Source of the DNA: Actinomycetota bacterium
GTDB lineage: Bacteria; Actinomycetota; Thermoleophilia; Miltoncostaeales; Miltoncostaeaceae
Assembly: GCA_016870155.1 (NCBI GenBank)
Contig: VGCE01000008.1
Coordinates: 1 to 64,000 of the forward strand
DNA: 64,000 nt
Direction of reading: 5' to 3'
Both the position numbers and the translations under genes were made by a program. This document shows, piece by piece, positions 53,511 through 63,132 of this stretch. Within the stretch, counting starts at the first letter, position 1. Every line of letters starts with the position of its first letter. Below the pieces are notes generated by a model. It saw only the letters and a list, made by a program, of their open reading frames with translations. It was not told the DNA's origin and did not search any database.

Positions 53511-54589
53511 TCGCCCGATCCCGGCAGCGGCGCGGGTGGCTCGTGGCCCTTGCGATCGCGGTGATCGTCGGCTCCACGGCTTCGGTGGCCGCGGCCTGCA
53601 CCAGGATCCTCTGGAACGACAATTCCGTCGCGGTGCTCGCGAGCCGCAGCATGGACTGGTGGGGATCGTCGCAGCCCAAGTTGCACGTGGTGCCGCGGGG
53701 CGTGCGCAAGTCCGGCGCCATGTTCGGAACCCAGACGGTGGTCAGCGGGAACCCCGCCAGGTGGACGTCCCGCTACGGCAGCGTGGTGGTGGGCAACTAT
53801 GACGCCGCCGTGTCGGATGGCATGAACGAGAAGGGCCTCGCCGCGCATGGGCTCTGGCTCTACGCCCAGGACTATGGCCCGCGCGACATGTCGCGCCAGG
53901 GCCTCCAAGTGGGCATGTACGTGCAGTACGTGCTGGACAACGCCGCCACCGTCGATCAGGCCATCGCCCTCCTTCCCCGCATTCAGCCCGTGCAGGTGGT
54001 GATGGACGGCCACACCATCCGGCTGTCGCTCAGCGTGGAGGACCGCTCGGGCGACTCGGCGGTGATCGAGTACCTCAACGGGGTGCCGGTCATCCACCAC
54101 GGCCGTCAGTACCGGGTGACCACGAACACCGTGCTCGACGATGCCCTGGCGCTGCTCGCGCCCTACGACTTCTCGAACGCCACCCGCAACCTGACGATCC
54201 CCGGCAACACCAACTCGCGCGATCGTTTCGTGAGGGCGTCGTTTTACAGCGCCTTCCTCAGCAAGGTCACTCCGCGCAGCCGCCTGGAGGCGCAGGCCGC
54301 GTTGATGTCGGTGGCGCGGAATGTGTCGGACCCCATCGGCGCACCGGGTGACGAGGTGGGGGAGACCGATGAGACCGACTTCCGCACCGTGGCCGACCTC
54401 ACCCACGGCGTCTACCTGTTTGAGCTTTCGCGGGGCCTCGCCACGCTGCGCACGGACCTTCGCCGCCTGGACTTCCGCCGCGGCACCGGGGTGCGCACGG
54501 TGAACCCCAACAACCCCCGCCTGCAGGGCGACATCACGCGGCTCTACCGCGCCGGGGGGGCTCCCGCGCCGGGGGTGGTCGGGGGGTGA
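53507..54589 (+). CDS. secreted Ntn-hydrolase of the choloylglycine hydrolase/penicillin V acylase family
   Basis: 360 residues. A signal peptide ends at VAAA, which exposes the N-terminal nucleophile Cys of ACTRILW. Family motifs follow: SRSMDWW, SGNPARWTSRYGSVVVGNYD, DGMNEKGLAAHGLWL and VTTNTVLDDA. Such enzymes cut amide bonds in bile salts, penicillin V or N-acyl homoserine lactones. In this setting acyl-amide or signal hydrolysis is more likely than bile salts. Confidence 0.85.
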   Translation: MIARSRQRRGWLVALAIAVIVGSTASVAAACTRILWNDNSVAVLASRSMDWWGSSQPKLHVVPRGVRKSGAMFGTQTVVSGNPARWTSRYGSVVVGNYDAAVSDGMNEKGLAAHGLWLYAQDYGPRDMSRQGLQVGMYVQYVLDNAATVDQAIALLPRIQPVQVVMDGHTIRLSLSVEDRSGDSAVIEYLNGVPVIHHGRQYRVTTNTVLDDALALLAPYDFSNATRNLTIPGNTNSRDRFVRASFYSAFLSKVTPRSRLEAQAALMSVARNVSDPIGAPGDEVGETDETDFRTVADLTHGVYLFELSRGLATLRTDLRRLDFRRGTGVRTVNPNNPRLQGDITRLYRAGGAPAPGVVGG

Positions 54590-55557
54590 GGCGCGCCGGG
54601 GCCGCCCTCGTCGGGCCCGCCCTGGCCGGGGGCGGCGTGGTGGCCGTGCTGCTCGCCGTGGCCGGGTTCGGCGGGTGCGGCGATGCGCCGCCGCAGTCGG
54701 CCATCAGCTTCACCAGGTACGAGGGCAACGGCCGTGGGCACGTGTTCACGATGGCCCCCGACGGATCGGACGTGCGCCGGGTCACCAGTGCCCCCGGGGT
54801 GCAGGCCCACAGCACGATCTCGCCCGATGGCACGCGCGTGGCCTATTCGCAGGTGAACCGCGCGGGCTCGTCGATCGCGGTGGTCGACCGGGCCGGCGGG
54901 CCACCCACAGTCCTGAACCGCGGGAAGCAGTGGAGCCTGGTGCCGAGCTGGTCTCCTGACGGCGCACGGATTGCGTTCACCAGCGACGCCGATGGCAACT
55001 ATGAGATCTACACCATGGCGTCTGACGGCACGGACGTGCGCCAGCTCACCTTCACGAAGCCGCCGATCCAGCACGTGGGGCCCAAGTACTCGCCTGACGG
55101 TTCCCAGTTGCTCTACGCCACCGACAAGGACGAGGCGGACCCGGCGAACCAGCAGGACATCTGGGTGATGCCCTCCTCGGGCGGTCCCGGCACGCGGCTC
55201 ACACGGGGCATCAACGACCGGGAGAGCAGGGGGTGGTCACCCGATGGCACGCGCATCGTCACCCAGACCGTGAAGAACGGCGTGGGGCAACTCGTGGTGC
55301 TGAACGCCGACGGCTCGGGCCTGCGGCAGATCACGGACTTCCCCGCGGGCACACCGCGATTCGCCCCCGGGGGGATCTTCCCGGTCATGAGCGGGGCGGT
55401 CACGCCTGCCTGGTCGCCCGCAGGTGACTGGATCGCCTTCGCCTCGAACCATGAGGGGCAGTACGAGGTCTACCGCATTCGCCCGGATGGCACCGGCATC
55501 GCCCGCATCACGAACTCGCCCGAGCCCGAGCTCTCGGTTGGCTGGGGGCCCGACTAG
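54586..55557 (+). CDS. TolB-like beta-propeller lipoprotein
   Basis: The GTG overlaps the previous stop. The 323-residue product has a hydrophobic leader ending at a weak lipobox (FGGC). Repeats follow: FTMAPDGSDVRRVTS, HSTISPDGTRVAYSQ, VPSWSPDGARIAFTSDADG and YSPDGSQLLYATD. These are PD40/TolB propeller blades. It is probably surface-bound; partner unknown. Confidence 0.85.
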   Translation: MRRAGAALVGPALAGGGVVAVLLAVAGFGGCGDAPPQSAISFTRYEGNGRGHVFTMAPDGSDVRRVTSAPGVQAHSTISPDGTRVAYSQVNRAGSSIAVVDRAGGPPTVLNRGKQWSLVPSWSPDGARIAFTSDADGNYEIYTMASDGTDVRQLTFTKPPIQHVGPKYSPDGSQLLYATDKDEADPANQQDIWVMPSSGGPGTRLTRGINDRESRGWSPDGTRIVTQTVKNGVGQLVVLNADGSGLRQITDFPAGTPRFAPGGIFPVMSGAVTPAWSPAGDWIAFASNHEGQYEVYRIRPDGTGIARITNSPEPELSVGWGPD

Positions 55558-55572
55558 GCCGCCCGCGGGCAG

Positions 55573-55755
55573 TCAGTCGACGAAGACGAACACCTGGCGG
55601 TAGCGGCCGTCCTCGAGGCGGGTGGTGCGCACCTCGCCCTCGGCGCCGATGTATGCGCCGCTGCCCCCGGTGATCACCCGCACCTGCTCCTTCTCGGCGG
55701 GCAGCGCGATGACCGCGCGGGGGTAGAACGACGCCCCTGTTGCGGTGATCGTGCC
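55573..55755 (-). pseudogene. 3' part of an allene-oxide-cyclase-barrel-like gene
   Basis: The minus strand reads GTITATGASFYPRAVIAL, ITGGSGAYIGAEGEVRTT and ends RQVFVFVD, stop. The TGGTGAY.GA.G pattern is typical of small actinobacterial AOC/dirigent-like barrel proteins. No start or signal peptide is left; the frame meets the truncated pentapeptide gene head to head at about 55755. Confidence 0.6.
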
Positions 55756-56037
55756 GTGCTCGCAGGGTGCGGGGGGAGTTCGCCCGAAGCGACTACGCCC
55801 ACAGCGACGTCCACGACCGCCGCGCGCAAGGCGGCGACGGGGAATCGGCCAGCGTGCTACCCGAACTGCGCGAACGCGAACCTCGCCGGCGCCGACCTCA
55901 CCAACGCTGACATCATCGGGGTAGACCTCACCGGCGCGGACCTCACCGGCGCGATCCTGACCGGGGCGAACTTCACCGGCGCGATCTTCTCCAACATCAC
56001 CTGCCCGGGCCGCAACGTCACCAACACCGGCTGCTGA
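55756..56037 (+). pseudogene. 5'-truncated pentapeptide-repeat lipoprotein
   Basis: The frame starts at a GTG inside the lipobox (LAGCGGSSPEATTP), so the n- and h-regions of the signal are gone. The linker and NRPACYPNCANANLAGADL, the repeats (LTGADLTGAILTGANFTGAIF) and the tail ITCPGRNVTNTGC match the protein at 9958. Only 93 residues remain. Export is unlikely. It could still be translated, but looks like a recombination product. Confidence 0.7.
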
Positions 56038-56076
56038 CCGGCTGAGCCACGGGCGACGCCGGCGACCGTACCGGGA

Positions 56077-57228
56077 TCAGCGCGGCGCGGGGATGCCCAC
56101 GACGAGCGCCTTCACCACTCCCTCGCCAAGCCGGGCCGTGAGGCGTGCACCGACCCTGGACGACACCAGCACGCTCGCGCTCCCGCGCCCGGCCTTCTGG
56201 CCGTAGAGCTTGCGCACCTTCGACACCGGGTCACCCGGCTTGAGGCCCTTGGACGTGAGCCACTGCTGTCCGGTGAGCACGGCAGCGCGCACCCGTGACT
56301 CCGGGCCGCAGGGGTCGGCGCCGGATACGGGGGCGAAGGTCATCACTGCGCCGAGGCTCGCCCAGGTGACGCGGCAGTTGCCGTAGGCGGCGCGCTTCGC
56401 GCTGGTGCCGTAGGCCTTCTCGGCGGCAGCGAGCGTGCCGGTGCGCCCGGCAAGCGTGCCCATGCGCACCGCGCCCTTGCGGGTGACCAGCACCGACAGC
56501 GGGCCGGAGGGCGCGCCGGACGCCACCGAGCGCAGGGTGGTGGTCTGGGGCTCGAGCCCGTTGTGGCGCAGCATCGACGCGTAGAGGGCGAGGACCTTCT
56601 CGGTGTACCCGCCCCCCGTGGCCCAGTTGCCGTTGCCCATGGCGTCCCAGGTGGGCGCCTTGCCGTAGGGACGAACCATGGCGAAGCGCAGGTCGGTGAG
56701 CGGCCGCGCCACCTTCAGGGGGTCGGCGGCCGGGTCGGCATAGGCCCACAGGTGCTGGATCTGGGCGCGCACGCCTTCTTCGGGGGTCTTGAAGATGTTG
56801 CCGCGATCGCAGGTATCGCACGCGCCGAGCCCCGAGAAGTTGTTGTCGGTGGGCTTCACCATTGATCTCTCGTAGCGGAACCAGCCGGTCTCGAGGATCG
56901 ACTGCGCGAAGGCGATGTCGCCGCGCACGTTCTGCGCGTTGCCTTCGTCCACGAAGATGCGCGCGAGGTCGGCGATGGGGATCGTGATGGCCGGGGTGAT
57001 CTTCTGCTTCGCGAACCACGAGGCGATCTGGTCGCCGGTGAGGCGCGACTGTCCCATGACGGGGGTTACCGAGGCGACCGGGGTGGTGCCACCGGTCGTG
57101 CCCGTGGCGGGAGCGGTGGCAGTGCCGCCCGGCGGCAAGGGCGCCTGCGGCTGCGGTTCGGACTGCGCGACGAGGCCCGCCGGGATGGCAAGCGACAGGG
57201 CCGCGGCGATGAGCACGGGGAATCGCAC
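56077..57228 (-). CDS. secreted glucosaminidase-family cell-wall hydrolase
   Basis: The 383-residue GTG-start protein has a signal peptide and a Pro/Thr linker. A domain with FAQSILETGWFRYE (catalytic Glu), NNFSGLGACD, FKTPEEGVRAQIQHLWAYAD and WDAMGNGNWATGGGYTEKVL follows, typical of mannosyl-glycoprotein endo-beta-N-acetylglucosaminidase (GH73-like) proteins. A C-terminal domain (about 240-383) is of unknown type. It probably cuts peptidoglycan glycan strands. Confidence 0.85.
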   Translation of the reverse strand: MRFPVLIAAALSLAIPAGLVAQSEPQPQAPLPPGGTATAPATGTTGGTTPVASVTPVMGQSRLTGDQIASWFAKQKITPAITIPIADLARIFVDEGNAQNVRGDIAFAQSILETGWFRYERSMVKPTDNNFSGLGACDTCDRGNIFKTPEEGVRAQIQHLWAYADPAADPLKVARPLTDLRFAMVRPYGKAPTWDAMGNGNWATGGGYTEKVLALYASMLRHNGLEPQTTTLRSVASGAPSGPLSVLVTRKGAVRMGTLAGRTGTLAAAEKAYGTSAKRAAYGNCRVTWASLGAVMTFAPVSGADPCGPESRVRAAVLTGQQWLTSKGLKPGDPVSKVRKLYGQKAGRGSASVLVSSRVGARLTARLGEGVVKALVVGIPAPR

Positions 57229-57315
57229 GGGGGACGATCCTAGGCCACGCCGGCCCGGGACCCCGCATGACCCGTTGCGGCCATTACACGACCCTTACGC
57301 GGGTAGCCTGCCCGT

Positions 57316-57972
57316 GTGCAGGAGATTTCCCTTGCCACAGGAGCGCACATGCGCATCACGCGGCCCGGTTCGGGGACGGTGGTGATGTGCGTCAACGGCG
57401 GCGGTGCCAGCCCCCGCCCGGGTAACTGGAGCCCCACCATTGAATGGCTGGTCGATCGCCTGGCGCCCCGGTACCCTGATGCCGCCTTCGCCGAGGTCCG
57501 CTACCGGGTGCGCTCCTGGAAGATGCTGCCCTCGTGCATCGCCGACGGCGCTGCGGCGCTCGCGGCCGTGCCCGATGCCGACCGCGTGGTGATGCTCGGG
57601 TTCTCGATGGGCGGGGCGGTGAGCATCGCGTGCGCCGCGGACGATCGCGTGAGCGACCTCATTGCGCTGGCCCCCTGGATTCCCGAGGAACTCGTCCTCT
57701 CGCAACTGGCGGGTGACCGTGTGACGATCCTGCACGGAAGCATCGATGGTGTCATCCCGGGCATTCCGGGCGTGCGGCCCGCGCACTCGCTGCGCGCCGC
57801 CGACCGCCTGCGCGCCGCCGGGGCGCAGGTGCAGTACCGGAGAATCCCCGGCGCGGTGCACGGAGTCGCGATGCGCCGCAACGGCCGCCTGGTGCCGCTG
57901 CCCCGCGCCGGCGCCTGGCTGCGCGACGTGGAGCAGGCCATGGACCAGGCCGGCCTCTCCGGCGGCCCGTAG
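57316..57972 (+). CDS. alpha/beta hydrolase
   Basis: 218 residues from a GTG preceded by TAGCCT (57304-57309). The nucleophile elbow is MLGFSMGGAVSIAC. DRVTILHGSIDGVIP holds the acid and IPGAVHGVAMRR the catalytic His. An oxyanion-type VNGGGASP is near the N-terminus. Substrate unknown; a dienelactone- or esterase-like role is possible. Confidence 0.82.
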   Translation: MQEISLATGAHMRITRPGSGTVVMCVNGGGASPRPGNWSPTIEWLVDRLAPRYPDAAFAEVRYRVRSWKMLPSCIADGAAALAAVPDADRVVMLGFSMGGAVSIACAADDRVSDLIALAPWIPEELVLSQLAGDRVTILHGSIDGVIPGIPGVRPAHSLRAADRLRAAGAQVQYRRIPGAVHGVAMRRNGRLVPLPRAGAWLRDVEQAMDQAGLSGGP

Positions 57973-58002
57973 CCCTCGCGCGTAGGTACGAGCCAGGACC
58001 CC

Positions 58003-58300
58003 GTGGCGGTGGTGACCGCCCCCGCAGGTGCGTTCGGCAATATTGACGTGAAGGGCATGACCGCGCACCTGGCGCCGGACGTGGAGGCCCACATCACCAA
58101 TGCATCCGGCGGGCGTGGCGCCATCGTGGGCCGCGACGCCCTGCTGGCGCGCATCGGCGCGGTGGACTACGCCGGCGCCGGCTTCACCCGGGTCGTGATC
58201 GACGCCGCCGCCACCCGTGACGGGCAGGCCCTCGTGATGGTGGAGGCCCTCCCCGCCGAGAGCGACGACTTCTGGAAGGGCCCCGAGGCCGGGGCGTCAG
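58003..58300 (+). pseudogene. truncated SnoaL-like (NTF2-fold) gene
   Basis: The first hundred codons read DVKGMTAHLAPDVEAHITNA, GRDALLARIGAVDYAGA and RDGQALVMVEALPA, as in SnoaL-like polyketide cyclase/isomerase proteins. The last strands are missing. The frame then stays open antisense through the desaturase gene, which is not coding. It was probably cut at its 3' end when it met the desaturase. Confidence 0.45.
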
Positions 58301-59271
58301 CCACCTGCGTCGGTGATGGCCTGACCCCTGGCCTTGCGCAGTTCCTGGCGCTCATCGGTGGGGATCTTGACGTCCCACACCAGCCCCACACGCTCCATCC
58401 CGTAAATCAGTGCCCACGAGAGGTCGACCTGCTTCCAGTGCAGCCCGTGGCGGGCCGATCCGGGAAAGGCATGGTGGTTGTTGTGCCAGGCCTCGCCGAA
58501 CACCGGGATCGCCAGCGGCCAGAAGTTGCGGCTCTCGTCGTCGGTCTCGTAGTCGCGGCGGCCGTACATGTGGCAGATCGAGTTGACCGACCAGGTGAGG
58601 TGGTCGAACACGAACACCCTGAGCAGCCCGGCCCACACAAAGCACTGGAACGCCATCAACACCGAGCCCCCGCTCCAGGCGAGGCCCACGAGCGCGGGGA
58701 TGCCCAGCGACAGCCCCAGCCAGAGCAGGTAGAGCCGGTCGATGCTGCGGATGAGCGGGTCGGCGTAGAGGTCCTTGCCGTAGCGCTCGCCGCGCTCGAG
58801 TCCCTTGGTGGTGAGCAGCCATCCCACCTGCGCGTGCCACAGGCCCTTGACCACGCCCTTCCATCCGGGCTCGTACCCGTGGTGGGGCGAGTGCGGGTCG
58901 CCTTCCTTGTCGGACAGCGCGTGGTGCTTGCGGTGGTCGGTGACCCACTGGGTGACCGGGCCCTGGCAGGCCATGGACCCCGCGATGGCCCAGAAGGCGG
59001 TCATGAAACGCGTGGTCTTGAAGGCGCGGTGCGAGAACAGACGATGGAACCCGATGGTGATCCCCAGCCCGCAGAACACGTACATGAACGCGAAGGTGAT
59101 GAGGTCGACCGGGCCCACGGCCACGCCCCAGAGCAGCCCTGTTACCGACAGCAGCGCGAGCGGCGGCACCACGATGGCGATGAGCGTGATGATGCGAGCG
59201 GAGGTGAGGGGCTTCTCGCGGACCGTCGCGACGAGGGGTTGACGTGGCTTGGCGGGATTCGCGGTACTCAT
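58297..59271 (-). CDS. acyl-CoA/acyl-lipid desaturase
   Basis: The 324-residue membrane enzyme has the three His boxes of delta-9-type desaturases: GFHRLFSH, DHRKHHALSD and EAWHNNHHAFPG. Hydrophobic pairs span residues 27-75 and 180-225. It inserts a cis double bond in a fatty chain, and its product could feed the cyclopropane-type synthase encoded next to it. It is divergent from the FAD oxidoreductase gene. Confidence 0.92.
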   Translation of the reverse strand: MSTANPAKPRQPLVATVREKPLTSARIITLIAIVVPPLALLSVTGLLWGVAVGPVDLITFAFMYVFCGLGITIGFHRLFSHRAFKTTRFMTAFWAIAGSMACQGPVTQWVTDHRKHHALSDKEGDPHSPHHGYEPGWKGVVKGLWHAQVGWLLTTKGLERGERYGKDLYADPLIRSIDRLYLLWLGLSLGIPALVGLAWSGGSVLMAFQCFVWAGLLRVFVFDHLTWSVNSICHMYGRRDYETDDESRNFWPLAIPVFGEAWHNNHHAFPGSARHGLHWKQVDLSWALIYGMERVGLVWDVKIPTDERQELRKARGQAITDAGG

Positions 59272-59333
59272 TCGTGCCGCAGGCTAGCCGCAACGGCAGG
59301 CGCGCCGCCAGCGCATCGGTACGGTGGGGTCAC

Positions 59334-60578
59334 ATGGCCCGCATCGCGATCATTGGCAGCGGCATCGGGGGACTCGGCGCCGCCTGGCTGCTCGGCCGCG
59401 CCCACGAGGTGGAGGTGTTCGAGCGCGATTCGCGCATCGGCGGGCACACCCACACCACCCGCGTCATCGGCCCCGACGGCGAGCGCCTGGCGCTCGACTC
59501 CGGGTTCATCGTGCACAACGAGGTCACCTACCCGCTGTTCGTGCGCATGCTGCGCGAGCTCGGGGTGGCCACGCAGCCATCGCGTATGGGCTTCTCGGTC
59601 ACCTGCCGCTCATGTGGGATCGAGTTCTCGGGCGTGCGGCTATGGACCCAGCCCGAGGCCGTGCTGCGCCCGGCGTTCCTGCGCATGGTGCCCGACGCCA
59701 TCAGGTTCCAGCGCACCGGGGACCGGGCGCTGCTGCCCGAGTACGCAGGTCTTTCGCTGCGGGAGTTCGCGGCGGCCGAGGGCTACTCGCAGGCGTTCAC
59801 CGACCACTACCTGGTGCCGCTCACATCGGCCATCTGGTCGGCGGGGCTGGACGACGCGCAGCAGTTCCCGGCCTCCTACGCCGTGAGCTTCTGGCGCAAT
59901 CACGGCATCCTCGGGTTCCGGCGGCTCGAGTGGCGCACGATCGTGGGCGGCAGCGACACCTACGTGAGGGCCATCACCCGCGGCCTGCCGGGCCGCGTGC
60001 ACGTCGGCCTCGGCGTGGCGGAGGTGCGTCGCGACGCCGACGGCGTGGACATGCGCACCGACGATGGCAAGGTGCGGCGCTTCGACCACGTGGTGATGGC
60101 CGCGCACGCCGGGCAGTCGCTTGCGATGCTCGCCGACGCCACCGATGACGAGCGGGAGATCCTGTCGGCCTTCACCACCACCGAGAGCGCCGTGAGCCTG
60201 CATGCCGACGCCTCGCTGCTGCCCCGGCGTCGCCGTTCGCGCGCGGCGTGGAATCATCACGTGGATGATTGCCACGACCCGTACGCCGCGCCGGCCATGA
60301 CGTACTCGCTCAACCGCCTCGAGAACCTATCGTCGCGCACCGAGTGGTGCGTGTCGCTGAACCGCGACGACGAGGTGGACCCCTCGCGGCTGGTCATGCG
60401 CACCCGGTACGCCCACCCGGTGTATGACGTCCGGGCCCTCGACGCACAGGACCGCATGGATGAGATACAGGGCGTGCGCCGCACCTGGTTCAGCGGGGCG
60501 TGGATGGGCTACGGCTTCCACGAGGACGGCATGCAGGCGGCGGTGGACGTGGCGCACGGGCTGGGGGTGGAGTGGTGA
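59334..60578 (+). CDS. FAD-dependent oxidoreductase, amine-oxidase fold
   Basis: The 414-residue protein has a dinucleotide-binding start (IAIIGSGIGGLGAAWLLG), VEVFERDSRIGGHTHT and DSGFIVHNEVTYPLF. In many bacteria this family is encoded with DUF1365 and cyclopropane-synthase genes, as here, and is induced by light or singlet oxygen. A role in fatty-acid dehydrogenation or oxidation is likely. TACGGT (59320-59325) is eight bases before the ATG. Confidence 0.87.
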   Translation: MARIAIIGSGIGGLGAAWLLGRAHEVEVFERDSRIGGHTHTTRVIGPDGERLALDSGFIVHNEVTYPLFVRMLRELGVATQPSRMGFSVTCRSCGIEFSGVRLWTQPEAVLRPAFLRMVPDAIRFQRTGDRALLPEYAGLSLREFAAAEGYSQAFTDHYLVPLTSAIWSAGLDDAQQFPASYAVSFWRNHGILGFRRLEWRTIVGGSDTYVRAITRGLPGRVHVGLGVAEVRRDADGVDMRTDDGKVRRFDHVVMAAHAGQSLAMLADATDDEREILSAFTTTESAVSLHADASLLPRRRRSRAAWNHHVDDCHDPYAAPAMTYSLNRLENLSSRTEWCVSLNRDDEVDPSRLVMRTRYAHPVYDVRALDAQDRMDEIQGVRRTWFSGAWMGYGFHEDGMQAAVDVAHGLGVEW

Positions 60579-62641
60579 GGTCGGCTATCTACACGGGAAC
60601 CCTCACGCATGCACGGCGCACGCCCGCCGAGCACGTGTTCCGCTACCCGGTGTGCATGTACGCGATCGACGTGGACGAGGTGGTCCACCTCGACCGCAGC
60701 CTGCGGCTGTTCTCGTACAACCGCCCCGGCCTGCTGACCCTGCGCGACAGAGATCACCTGGGCGATCCCATGCGCCCCGTGGGCGAGAACGTGCGCGCCC
60801 ACCTGGCCGGCCGCGGCGTGGATGTGCAGGACGTGCGCATCACCATGCTCACCAACCTCCGCACCGCCGGCTACGTGTTCAACCCGGTCACGTACTTCTA
60901 CGTGCACGGACCCGACGGGAACCTGCGCTGCGTGCTGGCCGAGGTGAGCAACACCTTCGGCGAGCGGCTGCCGTATCTCCTCACCGACGCCGAGCGCATC
61001 GCGCCGCTTCGGGACGAGCACGCATTCCGCCACGACAAGCGCATGCATGTGTCGCCGTTCTTCCCGCTGGAGCAGGAGTACATCTTCCGCATGGGCGAGC
61101 CGGGCGAGACCCTGAACATCCGCATGGATGTCCTGCAGGGCGATGAGCGGCCGTTCTGGGCGCAGCTCACCGGCGTGCGCCACCCGTTCACCGACCGCGA
61201 GCTGGGCAGGGCGCTGCTGCGCTACCCGCTCATGTCACAGCAGGTCATCTCACTCATCCACCTCGAGGCACTCAAGCTGTGGAGGAAGCGCGTGCCGGTC
61301 CACCGGAAGCCGGGGTTCATGCCGTCGGAAGGGTCGATCGCCGCCGCGCCTGACCCGGCGGACGGCTCGCGTGACCGTGGGCTAAGGCCGATCCCCGATG
61401 CCAGGCCCTCGCCGTTCGCGCCCGTGGCGAAGGCGCTGGCGCTTCGCGGCATGCGCAACCCCTCGGGCGGATGGTTCGAGCTCGAGATGCCCGACGGCAC
61501 CGTGCACCGCATGGGATCGCCCGCGAATGGCCCGCGCTTCGCGAGGGTGACAGTCACCAGCAAGGACTTCTTCCGCAGGATCGCCCGTCGCGGCCGCGTG
61601 GGGTTCGGCGAGGCCTACCAGGCCGGCGATTGGCTGACCGACGACCTCCCGGCGTTCCTCGAGATGCTGGCGCTCACGGCAGAGGACGTCCGCCGCCGCC
61701 CGCCGGCATCCCTGGTGCCCGCGGCCATCGCCAAGCGCCCGCGGCTTCCCAACCCGGCCGACCTGGTGCGCGCCCGCCGCGACGTGCGGTACCACTACGA
61801 TCTCGGCAACGACCTCTACGAGGCTTTCCTCGACCCGTCGATGACCTACTCGTGCGCGTACTTCGAGCACGAGGGGCAGCCGCTCGAGGACGCCCAGCAG
61901 GCCAAGTACCGGCGCCTGTGCGAGAAGCTGCGCATCGGGCCCGAGCACCACGTGCTCGAGGTGGGCTGCGGGTGGGGCGGGTTCGCCATTCACGCCGCCC
62001 GCGAGCGCGGCTGCCGGGTGACCGGCATCACGCTGTCCACCGAGCAGGCGGCCGAGGCGCGGCGCAGGGTGGCGGAAGCGGGGCTCTCCGACCAGATCGG
62101 CATCGTCATCTGCGACTACCGCCAGATGCAGGGCGCCTACGACCGCATCGTGTCGATCGAGATGATCGAGGCCGTGGGGTACGACGGCCTCCCCGCCTAC
62201 TTCGCCAACCTCGATCGCCTGCTCGCACCCGAAGGGGTGATCGGCATCCAGGCCATCACGGTCCCCGACCAGCGGCTCGAGCGCTACCGGCGCGGCACCG
62301 ACTGGATCCGCGAGTACATCTTCCCGGGCGCCTTCTGCCCGCCGCTGGCGTCGATGGTGGACGCCATGCGCACGTCATCCGAACTGCAGGTGGAGGGCAT
62401 CGAGAACATCGGCATCCACTACGCCACCACGCTCAGGGTGTGGCGCGAGCGCTTCATGGCCAACGCCGACCGCGTGCGCGGCCTGGGCTTCTCGGATGAG
62501 TTCATCCGCACGTGGGAGTTCTACCTCGCCTTCTGCGAGGCGGGGTTCCGCACGCGGGCGCTCGGAGACCTGCAGATGGTGATCAGCCGCCCATACAACG
62601 AGGCGCTGCCCACCACGCCGGAGCCCCGACTCAGCCTCTAG
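60575..62641 (+). CDS. DUF1365 fused to cyclopropane-fatty-acyl-phospholipid synthase
   Basis: 688 residues from a GTG overlapping the FAD-gene stop. Residues 1-255 are DUF1365 ([62 protein letters not shown]). From about 300 a CFA synthase domain follows: [39 protein letters not shown] (SAM site), SIEMIEAVG and [13 protein letters not shown]. The two parts are usually separate genes. It should add a methylene or methyl group from SAM to an unsaturated acyl chain. Confidence 0.9.
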   Translation: MRSAIYTGTLTHARRTPAEHVFRYPVCMYAIDVDEVVHLDRSLRLFSYNRPGLLTLRDRDHLGDPMRPVGENVRAHLAGRGVDVQDVRITMLTNLRTAGYVFNPVTYFYVHGPDGNLRCVLAEVSNTFGERLPYLLTDAERIAPLRDEHAFRHDKRMHVSPFFPLEQEYIFRMGEPGETLNIRMDVLQGDERPFWAQLTGVRHPFTDRELGRALLRYPLMSQQVISLIHLEALKLWRKRVPVHRKPGFMPSEGSIAAAPDPADGSRDRGLRPIPDARPSPFAPVAKALALRGMRNPSGGWFELEMPDGTVHRMGSPANGPRFARVTVTSKDFFRRIARRGRVGFGEAYQAGDWLTDDLPAFLEMLALTAEDVRRRPPASLVPAAIAKRPRLPNPADLVRARRDVRYHYDLGNDLYEAFLDPSMTYSCAYFEHEGQPLEDAQQAKYRRLCEKLRIGPEHHVLEVGCGWGGFAIHAARERGCRVTGITLSTEQAAEARRRVAEAGLSDQIGIVICDYRQMQGAYDRIVSIEMIEAVGYDGLPAYFANLDRLLAPEGVIGIQAITVPDQRLERYRRGTDWIREYIFPGAFCPPLASMVDAMRTSSELQVEGIENIGIHYATTLRVWRERFMANADRVRGLGFSDEFIRTWEFYLAFCEAGFRTRALGDLQMVISRPYNEALPTTPEPRLSL

Positions 62642-63048
62642 GCGCCCTGTTCGTCCCGTCCGTCGAAGTCGAGCGAGGCGGAGTTGATGCAGTAGCGCAT
62701 GCCGCCCGGGCCGGGGCCGTCGGGGAACACGTGGCCCAGGTGGGCGTCGCACGCGGCGCAGCGCACCTCGATGCGGCGCATGCCGAACGAGCGGTCCTCG
62801 TACTCGGTGATGGCGTCGGGCCGGATGGGGGTGACGTAGCTGGGCCAGCCGGTGCCCGAATCGAACTTGTGGGACGAGTCGAACAGCGGGGCCTCGCAGC
62901 AGATGCAGCGGTAGATGCCGTCGTCGTGGTGGTCCCAGTACACGCCGGTGAAGGCCGGCTCGGTGCCCGCCTCGCGGGTCACGTGGTACTGCATGTCCGT
63001 GAGCTTCCCGCGGTATTTCTCGTCGTCCGGCCCTGTCGAGCGTCCCAT
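62638..63048 (-). CDS. msrB: peptide-methionine (R)-S-oxide reductase
   Basis: The 136-residue enzyme has GGAGGAG before its ATG. It has structural Zn pairs (CICC, CAAC), [22 protein letters not shown] and the catalytic Cys in RYCINSASL. It repairs oxidised methionine. It converges with the lipid operon, with a four-base overlap. Confidence 0.95.
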   Translation of the reverse strand: MGRSTGPDDEKYRGKLTDMQYHVTREAGTEPAFTGVYWDHHDDGIYRCICCEAPLFDSSHKFDSGTGWPSYVTPIRPDAITEYEDRSFGMRRIEVRCAACDAHLGHVFPDGPGPGGMRYCINSASLDFDGRDEQGA

Positions 63049-63118
63049 GTTCTCCTCCGGCGGCCGTGGGGGCCGGTGGACCCGTATTCATAGGGGCAGT
63101 CGGCCCGCCGCCGGATGC

Positions 63119-63124
63119 TAGCGT
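63119..63124 (+). promoter_or_regulatory. -10 element for the ccm operon
   Basis: TAGCGT eight bases before the ccmE GTG, same layout as for the TadE operon; no ribosome site. Confidence 0.4.
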
Positions 63125-63132
63125 CGGCGGGT

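Noticed and set aside
58300-59886. Continuation of the SnoaL-like frame as one 627-codon gene
   Set aside because: After about codon 100 the frame lies antisense to a desaturase with all three His boxes, and its composition loses any fold signal.
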